Part shown: positions 1 through 7,067 of the stretch, in pieces | Layout of the letters: the number at the start of each line of letters is the position of its first letter | How positions within the stretch are numbered: position 1 is the stretch's first letter | Assembly: GCA_003647035.1 (NCBI GenBank) | Contig: QMMB01000041.1 | Span: forward strand, 1 to 12,607 | DNA: 12,607 bases | Reading direction: 5' to 3' | Origin: Deltaproteobacteria bacterium | Lineage (GTDB): Bacteria; Myxococcota_A; Polyangia; Polyangiales; Houyiibacteriaceae | Program-made: the position numbers and the translations under genes | The notes under the pieces: model-generated | The model's input: the letters and a program-made list of their open reading frames with translations, nothing else | Databases searched by the model: none | Told to the model about the DNA's origin: nothing

Positions 1-1371
1 CGCTTCGGCATCTGCCGGCGTCTCGAAGGGTTCGTAGCGGCCCGGACACGTCGGGTTGAGAATCGCACCAGTGTCCGGGTCGTGCCCGCAAGAGCAGTAC
101 GCGTCTGGGTCGTTGGTCTGGCACGCGAGGTCTGGATACACCGCGCTGGGGCGCCCCTGCAGCGTGCGCACCGTCTGCATGAGCACTTCGTCCCAGCGCG
201 CGGCCACTTCAAAGCTCGGTTCGACGAGGTGCGCCGGAAGCTCGGGCGTGGTGTAGAAGAGGATCGGACGAACACGGCGATCCGCATGGGGAATGGGATT
301 GCCTTCCTCGTCGTGCCAGTCGTACCAGATGTTGTGCCGGTTGATACTGTAGTTGAGGAAGTCAGTCTCGAAGTAGGCCGGGTCGGTGGGATCGGTGGAT
401 CGATCGACCGTAGGACGCTCCAACCGGAAGTACCCAGCGCGTTCGAAGCGGGAGTCCACCCAGTTGACGGGCTCGTACTGGCGCCTGTCACTCACCCGGA
501 GGAAGCTGTTTCGAACGTACACGGCGGTGGTGGTGCAAGTCGGGGCGTCGGTGTAATTCGACTGGCACCAATTTACGTTCCGCCTGGTGAGGGGGTCGAC
601 GACCTGTCCGGGCGCAAGGAGCTCCTGCGTCACGAAGTCGAACGCGTAGAGCGTATCGAAGTCGTAGTCGGCCGCCCAGGGCCGCTCGTGCACGGTGCAT
701 GCTTCGCCGTCGTCCGCCATTGTGTCGCACGGCATGAAGTGAAATCTTGGCTGCCAGGACTCGGGAAAATCGGACCCAACCTGAATGAACAGGTCTGCCG
801 ACTGCCGCTCGAACAGCCCGAGAATCGCGAGCAGATCGCTGGTCTGTCCATAGTACCCGGGTAAGAGGTTCGCCCCCCATTTCACGCGCATGTAGTCGCG
901 CTCGTACCACGGACGATCGGTGTCGTTCTCTTCGATAATGTTCAGCTCTTCGCCGGTCGAGTCGGTATAAGCGCGGCGGATGTCGAAGTGCTTCTCGATC
1001 TCGAACGCTGCAATGGGCTGACCGAGTAGCGAACCCGGTTCGGGCATTCCTGGGTTGGCCCCTTCAACGAGCTCGTAGTCGCGGAACGCGAGCAGGGAGT
1101 CTTCCTCGATCACCCAACGGATGCGCGGCATCGACGCGAGGTCAGAGCCCTGGAAGTCGAGCGCCGCATCGCCTGGAAACGTTCCGAGCTGACCCCCCTC
1201 GTAGTCGACGTCGATGACCGTGCGGCCGAAGTACCAGGACGAGTCCTGAAAGAAGCTCTTTGCAACGGCGTTGGTGCCGACTCGATCGACGGGCGCCTGT
1301 TCTTTTCCGCAGCCCGCAACCAAGCCAACTATCGTAAGCAAAAGTAAGGCAATGAAACGCGCGTGTGCCAT
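1..1371 (-). CDS. Large exported lipoprotein, N-terminal 457 residues (3' end beyond window)
   Basis: The frame is open from an ATG at 1371 down to base 1 with no stop, so the gene is truncated by the window edge. The N-terminus is a classical lipoprotein signal peptide: MAHAR, then a hydrophobic stretch (residues 6-18), then the lipobox VAGC with the lipidated cysteine at position 21. The mature protein should therefore be anchored in the outer or inner membrane. A GGAGGG ribosome binding site five bases upstream fixes the start. The mature part is acidic and aromatic-rich, with clustered cysteines around residues 225-285 and 420-445, suggesting disulphides outside the cytoplasm. Blocks such as IRWVIEEDSLLAFRDYE and DRPWYERDYMRVKW resemble, from memory, the N-terminal half of large deltaproteobacterial lipoproteins annotated as putative zinc metalloproteases (DUF5117/DUF4953 type). 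No HExxH motif lies in the visible part, so that role is only a suggestion. It is transcribed divergently from the GGDEF gene. Confidence 0.88.
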   Translation of the reverse strand, partial: MAHARFIALLLLTIVGLVAGCGKEQAPVDRVGTNAVAKSFFQDSSWYFGRTVIDVDYEGGQLGTFPGDAALDFQGSDLASMPRIRWVIEEDSLLAFRDYELVEGANPGMPEPGSLLGQPIAAFEIEKHFDIRRAYTDSTGEELNIIEENDTDRPWYERDYMRVKWGANLLPGYYGQTSDLLAILGLFERQSADLFIQVGSDFPESWQPRFHFMPCDTMADDGEACTVHERPWAADYDFDTLYAFDFVTQELLAPGQVVDPLTRRNVNWCQSNYTDAPTCTTTAVYVRNSFLRVSDRRQYEPVNWVDSRFERAGYFRLERPTVDRSTDPTDPAYFETDFLNYSINRHNIWYDWHDEEGNPIPHADRRVRPILFYTTPELPAHLVEPSFEVAARWDEVLMQTVRTLQGRPSAVYPDLACQTNDPDAYCSCGHDPDTGAILNPTCPGRYEPFETPADAEA

Positions 1372-1376
1372 CAAGG

Positions 1377-1382
1377 CCCTCC
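1377..1382 (-). promoter_or_regulatory. Ribosome binding site of the lipoprotein gene
   Basis: GGAGGG on the minus strand, five bases before the ATG at 1371. It is a strong Shine-Dalgarno match and supports that start, which also places the signal peptide exactly at the N-terminus. Confidence 0.8.
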
Positions 1383-1399
1383 AACCCTCAGCGTTCCGC

Positions 1400-1405
1400 A
1401 TTGTA
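1400..1405 (-). promoter_or_regulatory. Possible -10 element for the lipoprotein gene
   Basis: TACAAT on the minus strand, one mismatch from the TATAAT consensus. It would give a transcript start near 1393 and a leader of about 20 bases that still includes the ribosome binding site. No good -35 hexamer sits 16-18 bases upstream, so this is a weak call from pattern alone. Confidence 0.3.
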
Positions 1406-1415
1406 CGCTGCATTC

Positions 1416-1464
1416 AAGCCAATGGGCACCTACAGTGCAATACAATGGAGCACTCGATTGGCTT
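1416..1464. repeat. Inverted repeat in the divergent promoter region
   Basis: AAGCCAAT at 1416-1423 is the exact reverse complement of ATTGGCTT at 1457-1464, with a 33-base spacer that includes the plus-strand TACAAT. A second, offset pair is CATTGTA (1399-1405) and TACAATG (1441-1447). These could be half-sites for a regulator of both divergent genes, but repeats of 7-8 bases are not rare by chance in 122 bp. Confidence 0.3.
1441..1446 (+). promoter_or_regulatory. Possible -10 element for the GGDEF gene
   Basis: TACAAT on the plus strand, about 48 bases before the GTG start of the GGDEF gene. It mirrors the TACAAT on the opposite strand at 1400-1405. No convincing -35 hexamer is present at the usual spacing, so an activator or alternative sigma factor would be needed if this is the promoter. 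Confidence 0.3.
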
Positions 1465-1482
1465 ATCGTGTCCGAACTGCCT

Positions 1483-1486
1483 AGGA
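1483..1486 (+). promoter_or_regulatory. Ribosome binding site that decides the GGDEF start
   Basis: AGGA lies seven bases before the GTG at 1494. The in-frame TTG at 1488 would be only one base from this AGGA and cannot use it, so GTG 1494 is preferred. Confidence 0.55.
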
Positions 1487-1493
1487 TTTGGTT

Positions 1494-2549
1494 GTGCGAA
1501 TTCAGACCTTGAGGGGGGCACAGCTCGAGGAATTCGTTTTGGGGGCATCAAACTCCCGGGCGCGGCCGGTCATGCGCGTGCTCGGGGAAGGGCTCGAGGC
1601 CGCCGCGCTCGCCGTCCGCGCGACCGGGGGGTCGCTCTTCATCGGGCAGAACGCCGACTCGCTTCGCTGCGTCGCGGCGTGCGGTCCAGACGCGAAATTC
1701 GTCATCGAACATGGGGTTCCACTGAACCCGAGACTGGCCAGGCGCGCGCTCGACCGAAAAACAGCGTTCATCGTTTCGTCGCTGACATCAGACCCCCAAT
1801 TTTCCACACACTCCTCGCACGAGACCGCGTTGGCTCTGTTGGCGCCTCTACACAACGGCGATCAGTCGCTCGGGCTAGTGCAACTGGTCAACCCCAAGTC
1901 GCCGGCGCGTTTCACCGCCCGCGACACCCGTATCGTCGCCGGACTGGCTCGCTACATCACCACGTCGTTGATCCAGACCTCATCGCTCCGGCGCCAGGAG
2001 GGTCTCGCCGCACACGATCCGCTAACCGGCCTCCGTAACGTGCGAGAGCTCAACAGGCTCCTCGGGAGGGCCGTATCGTCGGCGCGCCGCGGAGATCGCG
2101 ACATGGCGCTCATGTTCGTGGACGTCGATCACCTCAAGCGCGTCAACAGCAAGCTCGGCCACGCCGCGGGCAGCGAGGCGTTGAAGCGAACCGGCAGGGC
2201 ACTGTACGAAGCGGCGGCCGGCGTTGGTGATGTATTCCGTTTCGGAGGCGACGAGTTCATCGTCGTCCAGAAACATGCCTCGAAAGAGAGCGCCCACGCG
2301 CTGGCAGACCATCTGCGAAGTCACGTCGCGGCGAGCACGGGGGGTCCGATGCGACCAGCGGGAAGGCTCCCTAGAATCACAGTTTCGATCGGCGTCTCGA
2401 CCTTAATGGGCCTGCGCCACCTCAACGGACAGCCGCCGCGCGACCTCAGAGCCCGCCTCATGACCACTGCCGACCGCGCCCTCTTCCGCGCAAAAGCAGC
2501 AGGCCGCAACCGTGTAGTCCTAGCCACCAGCCGGGACGACCGCTTCTAG
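1494..2549 (+). CDS. GAF-GGDEF cyclic dinucleotide synthase, candidate Hypr (cGAMP-type) enzyme
   Basis: A 351-residue cytoplasmic protein without membrane segments. Residues about 20-160 form a GAF sensor domain (VPLNPRLARRAL, then LLAPLHNGDQSLGLVQLVN, then an NPKxxxRFTxxD segment). Residues about 170-345 form a GGDEF domain: DPLTGLRN from D175, the metal-binding VDVD stretch, and an intact FGGDEF with GGDEF at 251-255, so catalysis is expected. The block normally read as NDxxGHxxGDxxL is NSKLGHAAGSEAL here. The Asn that contacts guanine is kept, but the Asp equivalent to PleD D344 is Ser227. In the known Hypr GGDEF enzymes (Geobacter GacA and relatives) a Ser here allows ATP as well as GTP and yields 3',3'-cGAMP. 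The RxxD allosteric site nine residues before GGDEF is AxxG, so product inhibition by that route is unlikely. GAF ligand unknown. It converges on the carboxylase operon with a 10-base gap. GAF-GGDEF is secure; the cGAMP product is inferred. Confidence 0.93.
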   Translation: MRIQTLRGAQLEEFVLGASNSRARPVMRVLGEGLEAAALAVRATGGSLFIGQNADSLRCVAACGPDAKFVIEHGVPLNPRLARRALDRKTAFIVSSLTSDPQFSTHSSHETALALLAPLHNGDQSLGLVQLVNPKSPARFTARDTRIVAGLARYITTSLIQTSSLRRQEGLAAHDPLTGLRNVRELNRLLGRAVSSARRGDRDMALMFVDVDHLKRVNSKLGHAAGSEALKRTGRALYEAAAGVGDVFRFGGDEFIVVQKHASKESAHALADHLRSHVAASTGGPMRPAGRLPRITVSIGVSTLMGLRHLNGQPPRDLRARLMTTADRALFRAKAAGRNRVVLATSRDDRF

Positions 2550-2559
2550 TGTACGGATC

Positions 2560-5364
2560 TTAGGGTACGGCGGTTAGGTATCGTTCGGTGTTCGACTCGA
2601 TCCGAGCCTTGACCTCTGCTGGATCTTCCTCGACGAACTGCTCGTCGGGGGTGACCTTGAAGAGGGCCTGGCCCTTGGAGACGATGGTGCCGTTGGTGTC
2701 CACGAGGATCTTGTCGACGGTTCCTGCAAACGGTGCATAGACCTTGTTGAACATCTTCATGACTTCGACGATGTAGAGCGGGTCGCCGATCTCGAAGTGT
2801 TGTCCCTCTTCGATGAAGGACGGCAGGCCGGGCGCTTCCTGCGCGTAGTACATGCCGCCGCTCACGGCGACGATCTCGTCGGCCTTGTTGACCGGAGGCG
2901 GCACGAGCACTTTCTTCATCTTCGCTTGATGGTCGCGATCGAAGAGTCGTTCTGGGATGGTGAGCGTAAGGTCGTCATTCACGCGAAGGTCGAAGAAGCC
3001 AACCTTGTCGGCGATCAGCGGAAGCAGGCTATACATCTCCATCCCGAGCTGGAATCCTAGATGCGCCTCGCGCACCAGCTTCCACTGCCCGGCGCCGAAG
3101 CCTTTCGCGGGCTTCTTGGCTTTGAGAAGACCATCGACCTCGGGCCAAGACAGGTCACCCACGCGTTCCTGCACCTCCGCATAGAACGCAAGTCCGTCGC
3201 CAAGGACAGTTTGGTCTTGCTCCCAAATGCGATGCGCGGCTGGAAGATTCACTGCGGCGTCCATGTGGAGCAGGTCGTAGGTTTCGGCTAGCACGAGCAG
3301 CGGGTTACGGTACCAGGTGACGCGGCGGTTCTTGACCTCGAAGTTGCTCTTGTTCGAGCTGAGCCACGCGGAAAGTAGATGCGGTTGCCGCAGGATGCGA
3401 CCAAGCGGCCGGCCGAGCAGCGTCCTCTTCAACACCGAAATCTCAGTGGTCGCTCGAGTCGCCGCAGCATCACCCGAGGCAGCCTTCGAGTACTGACGGC
3501 AGAGGCGATCGTATGCGTAGTCCGGGTCGATCTCGTTGGCCTCTTGCCGAAGCTCTCCTACGAGCGTCAGGTACGGAACCACGAATCGCGTCGTCGGCTT
3601 GGCATCCACGCCGTTGGCCAAGAACCAATGCACGAGCCCGTAGTGGAATTGTAGGTTCGTTTGGAGGTCGGGGCCGCGCAGAACGGTGCGCCTCAGCACT
3701 TCGCGCAAGTGATCGTAGCTCTGGCGGCGATCGTCCCCGGTGGTCACCAGGAGGGCGATGTTGCTGTCGTACGCGCCGGCGAGCTTGTAGCGCATGAACA
3801 AATGGGTGTCGGGGTTCTTGAAACAGATGCCCTGATCATCGCGAATCTCGCCCTCGATCGGATCCGACCACGACATGATCTCGCCGCCGGCGTGTGGCGA
3901 CAAAGATTGGTCCGTTGCATTGAGGCGTGCTTCGACCGCGGCGGCATCCCGTCGAACACGCTCGGGCCGGGGAAGCCGGGCTTTGTGCTTGGCGAGCAAG
4001 GCCATCGCCTCGACAAGCGAGTGCACATCGAACGAATCGTTCCTGTCATCAGGGTTGCGGAAGCGCAGTGCGTAGCAAAGTTCGGACACGCGGTGCTCGA
4101 CTTGAATGCGCGTGTTGACTTCCATGAAGTAGTGACGCGGTCCATCTACGATGCACTCGAACGTCGAGGCAGAATCGAGCTTGACCGCCTCGCCGAAGCG
4201 TTCAGCCTCTTCCTCCATCCGCCGGAGAATTGCGAGGTCCTGCTCGATCGCGATGGCCGCCGTTTCGTTGCCCGCCGCCCGCTCGCGTTCGACCGCAGCG
4301 CCGAGTGTCTCTTGCGTTATCGAAACCTCGAGCAGCTTCTGCTCGTGCATCTGGAGCGAACAATCACGTCCGCCGAGGGAAACTGTCCATTCGCCGTTGC
4401 CGAGGAGTTGGATCTCGTTGTGGCGCGTCGTCTCGATGTTGAGCTCGACGAGGATGTTCTTGTTGTCGCCAACTCCGAGCGTCTTCACCTCGCTTAGAAT
4501 CTCGCGCACCATCGCCGGCGCTTGGTCGGCGGTGTCGATGATTCGCTGCCCCTTGCCACCGCCGCCGCCGATCGCCTTGAGGCGAATCCGGCTGGCTTCG
4601 CCTTTGTGGAGGATGGCGGCGACTTCGATCTGAATTTGTTCGGCGAGCTCGTCCACCGTGTAGAGGTCGATGCCGGCATCGTAGGAAGCCCCCAGCACCG
4701 CATCGGCCACCGCTTCGAGCTCGATGTCATCGTTGCCGAGCTCGGCGACGTCGAGACCGTGCTTCTTGGCGAGCTTGCTCAACGCCTTACGGTCCGCGTG
4801 CTTCTTGAGAAGAAGGCGCGATGTGGCGTCGTTGATGCCGGGGGTGACACTCACGTTCACCCGCTCTGCCGTGCGCTTCGCCTCGTCTTTGAAGCCAGCC
4901 GCTTGAACCGTGTGCGAACAGGGGCCGATGAAGCGCAGTCCGGACTCCTCAATCGAGCGGACGAACTCTTCGTCCTCCGCCATGAAACCGTAGCCGGCGA
5001 AGATGTAGTCGTAGCCGTTGTCTTTGGCGATCTCGATGATCTGCGCGATACGCTGAGTTCGCTCCTCTTTGTTTGCTCCGGAATAGTCGGAGACCGCGTG
5101 AACGCGCGAAGAATCCAATCGACGAAGCTCCGGCGCCAGCGCGCGCGGATACACGATGGAATCCTTTTCGGACAGGAGAATCCCGACCTTCGTCATCCCC
5201 ATCTCAGCAAAGATGTCCAGCGCCTCCCGCCGAATCGGACCGCGACAGACGATGAGAACCGTCATGTCCTCGCAGCCGAACGAGCGCACCCATTCGGACT
5301 CGGACTGTCCGAGTCGGCGATCCCGATGAATGAGAGGATTGTGCATGTAGCCCGTGGAAGTCAT
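2560..5364 (-). CDS. Acyl-CoA carboxylase biotin carboxylase/biotin carrier fusion (alpha subunit), divergent form
   Basis: A 934-residue cytoplasmic protein that carboxylates its own biotin with ATP and bicarbonate and hands the carboxyl group to the neighbouring carboxyltransferase. N-terminal Rossmann-like domain about 34-165 (from MTVLIVCRGP; AGYGF at 123-127). ATP-grasp: Lys263 followed by the glycine loop GGGGGKG (266-272), GGRDCSLQMHEQK, Glu in TFEC, and the catalytic EVNTRIQVEH at 415-424. BC C-terminal domain to about 600 (EARLNATD; YDSN at 532). A central region about 610-800 that I cannot assign. Biotinyl carrier domain about 815-905 with EVMKM and biotinylated Lys870. Every BC catalytic residue I could align is kept. 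Compared with E. coli AccC there are about 60 extra residues between PG (175-176) and Lys263. The start overlaps the upstream stop (TGATG). Met34 is an alternative start, since similarity to BC begins there. Substrate not determinable from sequence. Confidence 0.93.
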   Translation of the reverse strand: MTSTGYMHNPLIHRDRRLGQSESEWVRSFGCEDMTVLIVCRGPIRREALDIFAEMGMTKVGILLSEKDSIVYPRALAPELRRLDSSRVHAVSDYSGANKEERTQRIAQIIEIAKDNGYDYIFAGYGFMAEDEEFVRSIEESGLRFIGPCSHTVQAAGFKDEAKRTAERVNVSVTPGINDATSRLLLKKHADRKALSKLAKKHGLDVAELGNDDIELEAVADAVLGASYDAGIDLYTVDELAEQIQIEVAAILHKGEASRIRLKAIGGGGGKGQRIIDTADQAPAMVREILSEVKTLGVGDNKNILVELNIETTRHNEIQLLGNGEWTVSLGGRDCSLQMHEQKLLEVSITQETLGAAVERERAAGNETAAIAIEQDLAILRRMEEEAERFGEAVKLDSASTFECIVDGPRHYFMEVNTRIQVEHRVSELCYALRFRNPDDRNDSFDVHSLVEAMALLAKHKARLPRPERVRRDAAAVEARLNATDQSLSPHAGGEIMSWSDPIEGEIRDDQGICFKNPDTHLFMRYKLAGAYDSNIALLVTTGDDRRQSYDHLREVLRRTVLRGPDLQTNLQFHYGLVHWFLANGVDAKPTTRFVVPYLTLVGELRQEANEIDPDYAYDRLCRQYSKAASGDAAATRATTEISVLKRTLLGRPLGRILRQPHLLSAWLSSNKSNFEVKNRRVTWYRNPLLVLAETYDLLHMDAAVNLPAAHRIWEQDQTVLGDGLAFYAEVQERVGDLSWPEVDGLLKAKKPAKGFGAGQWKLVREAHLGFQLGMEMYSLLPLIADKVGFFDLRVNDDLTLTIPERLFDRDHQAKMKKVLVPPPVNKADEIVAVSGGMYYAQEAPGLPSFIEEGQHFEIGDPLYIVEVMKMFNKVYAPFAGTVDKILVDTNGTIVSKGQALFKVTPDEQFVEEDPAEVKARIESNTERYLTAVP

Positions 5365-5366
5365 CA
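5362..5366 (-). promoter_or_regulatory. TGATG stop-start overlap coupling the carboxylase genes
   Basis: The TGA of the carboxyltransferase gene and the ATG of the biotin carboxylase gene share one A. No good Shine-Dalgarno precedes the ATG, so reinitiation by ribosomes finishing the upstream gene is likely. That would help keep the two subunits in a fixed ratio. Confidence 0.65.
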
Positions 5367-7067
5367 GTGGAACTCACGCTGAACTGCTTGCAGCGGCTCC
5401 GGGGTGTAGTGCGACAAGTAGAAATCGAGGTTCTTGGCAAGCGAGGCCCTCACGTCCGTGGGCATGACGATCTCGGAGATCGAGCCGAGGCTGAGAGCTT
5501 CCCTTGGATTCATGAGTTCTTGCTCGTAGCGCGCGTTGAACGCCCCCTCTTGCTCTTTGACCCAGGCGGCCGCGTCAGCTTCCGCGTCGGCCGTCGATGC
5601 GCCAGCGTCGATCGCCGCCTGCACGCGCGCCTTCGCTTGGCTACGCATTTCACGCATCTCTTTCTTGTAAACGAATTCCTTGCCGGCAGGGCCCATGACG
5701 GCGACGCGCGTCGTCGGAAGCGCCATGACGTGGTCCGCGCCAACGGCATAGCAGTTGAACGCGGCATACGCCCCGCCGAATGCATTACGGATGATGAGGA
5801 GAAGGCGCGGGGTGCGGAGGTCGATGATCGAGTCGAGCATCGCACGGCCCGCCTGCACGATGCCGCGACTCTCCTGTTCGCGGCCCGGCAGGAACCCTGT
5901 CGTGTCCTCCATGAAGATCACCGGGATGTTGTAGAGATTGCAGAACCGGATGAATCGGGAGTTTTTGAACGCCGCGTCGACGTCGATTTGCCCCGACGCC
6001 ACAGCGCTGTTGTTGCAAACGAAACCGACGACGTGCCCACCGAGGCGCCCAAACGCCGTGATCGTGTTGCGGGCCCGTTGCGGTTGCAGTTCGAAATAGT
6101 CGCCGTGATCGCAGATCTGCTGAAGCAAGATGGTTACGTCGATCGGCGTGTTGAACCCGGTCGGCGAATTGAAAGCCTTGCGCAGGAGCGTGTCGATCTC
6201 GCCGGTCGGACGGTCGATGGCGTCCGATGTCTTCTGATACGGAGCAAACTCGTGATTGTTGGACGGCAGGTAGCTCAGCAAGCGCCGCGCGGTTCGCAGC
6301 GCGCCCACCTCGTCACGCACGGTGAGGTCAACGATGCCGCTTTGCCCATGCACCCCGGGGCCACCGAGCTCGTCGGCGGTGACATCCTCGCCGAGCACCG
6401 ACTTCACGACGCCGGGCCCGGTCAAGCCGAAGAAGGTATGCGAGGGCTGAATCATGAAGCTGCCCTGTCGCGGCAAGTACGAACCGCCGCCAGCGTTGTA
6501 TCCAAACATGCACATGATGCTCGGCACCACGCCGCTGATTTGCCGTAGTGCTGTGAACGCCTCGGCATACCCGTCGAGGCCACCGATGCCTGCTGGCACG
6601 CACGCGCCCGCGCTATCGTTCATCCCGACCAGAGGCATCCCTTGCCTGCCCGCCAAGCGAATGAGGTTCGCAAGCTTGGTCCCGTTGGTCGCGTCCATCG
6701 AACCCGCTCGCACGGTGAAGTCATGACCGTAAAGAGCGACGTCGCGCCCTTCGACTTTGATCACCGCTGTGACCAGCGACGCGCCATCCAGATTCGGACC
6801 CCAGTTTTGATACAGGACCGTCGGGTCGGTTCCGGAATCTCGGATCACGTCCAGGCGCTCCCAGACCGTCATTCGACGCTTGGCATGCTGCCGCCCTATC
6901 GCAACGGGACCGGCCGCAGTGCGCGGGCGCGCGCGTAACTGCTCCCCTTCGTGAAGGGCTACATCGTAGGGTCCAGCGCCCCGTGCGTCGTCGTGGGTGG
7001 AGCCGTTCTGCGCATCCAATTCAAATGGATTGCGAAGGCTTGGCGTCACAATGTCCTGGTCGGGCAT
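5364..7067 (-). CDS. Acyl-CoA carboxylase carboxyltransferase (beta) subunit
   Basis: A 567-residue protein of the crotonase-fold biotin-dependent carboxyltransferase family (AccD/PccB type, both lobes in one chain). It transfers the carboxyl group from biotin to an acyl-CoA. The N-lobe has QHAKRRMTVWERL, NDSAGA (from Asn150; the family form is NDSGGA), GGGSYLP (193-199) as oxyanion-hole loop, and GPGVVKSVLGEDVTADELGG. The C-lobe has DTTGFLPGREQE, the second oxyanion loop RNAFGGAYAAF (GG at 431-432) and LPTTRVAVMG. About 55 residues precede the first recognisable family motif, longer than usual and hydrophilic. The ribosome binding site at the chosen ATG is weak, so a later start is possible. 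It is the first gene of the operon and is directly coupled to the BC-BCCP gene, so together they make a complete two-subunit carboxylase. The acyl-CoA used is not evident. A decarboxylase role seems unlikely because the ATP-dependent BC partner is adjacent. Confidence 0.93.
   Translation of the reverse strand: MPDQDIVTPSLRNPFELDAQNGSTHDDARGAGPYDVALHEGEQLRARPRTAAGPVAIGRQHAKRRMTVWERLDVIRDSGTDPTVLYQNWGPNLDGASLVTAVIKVEGRDVALYGHDFTVRAGSMDATNGTKLANLIRLAGRQGMPLVGMNDSAGACVPAGIGGLDGYAEAFTALRQISGVVPSIMCMFGYNAGGGSYLPRQGSFMIQPSHTFFGLTGPGVVKSVLGEDVTADELGGPGVHGQSGIVDLTVRDEVGALRTARRLLSYLPSNNHEFAPYQKTSDAIDRPTGEIDTLLRKAFNSPTGFNTPIDVTILLQQICDHGDYFELQPQRARNTITAFGRLGGHVVGFVCNNSAVASGQIDVDAAFKNSRFIRFCNLYNIPVIFMEDTTGFLPGREQESRGIVQAGRAMLDSIIDLRTPRLLLIIRNAFGGAYAAFNCYAVGADHVMALPTTRVAVMGPAGKEFVYKKEMREMRSQAKARVQAAIDAGASTADAEADAAAWVKEQEGAFNARYEQELMNPREALSLGSISEIVMPTDVRASLAKNLDFYLSHYTPEPLQAVQREFH

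Noticed and set aside
82..864. Long plus-strand open frame of 260 codons
   Set aside because: It lies antisense to the lipoprotein gene, whose signal peptide, lipobox and ribosome binding site are clear. Its translation has no recognisable motif.
1372..1493. Possible cGAMP or c-di-GMP (GEMM) riboswitch near the Hypr-like gene
   Set aside because: None of the conserved GEMM core sequence or its paired helices could be found on either strand here or in the 7068-7226 gap.
2172..2258. Idea that the GGDEF domain is catalytically dead because of the NS and GS substitutions
   Set aside because: FGGDEF, DPLTGL and the metal-binding Asp residues are intact, and the GS substitution is known from active Hypr enzymes.
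5367..6548. Plus-strand open frame of 393 codons opposite the carboxyltransferase gene
   Set aside because: It is an antisense shadow created by the high GC content. The minus-strand product matches carboxyltransferase motifs throughout.
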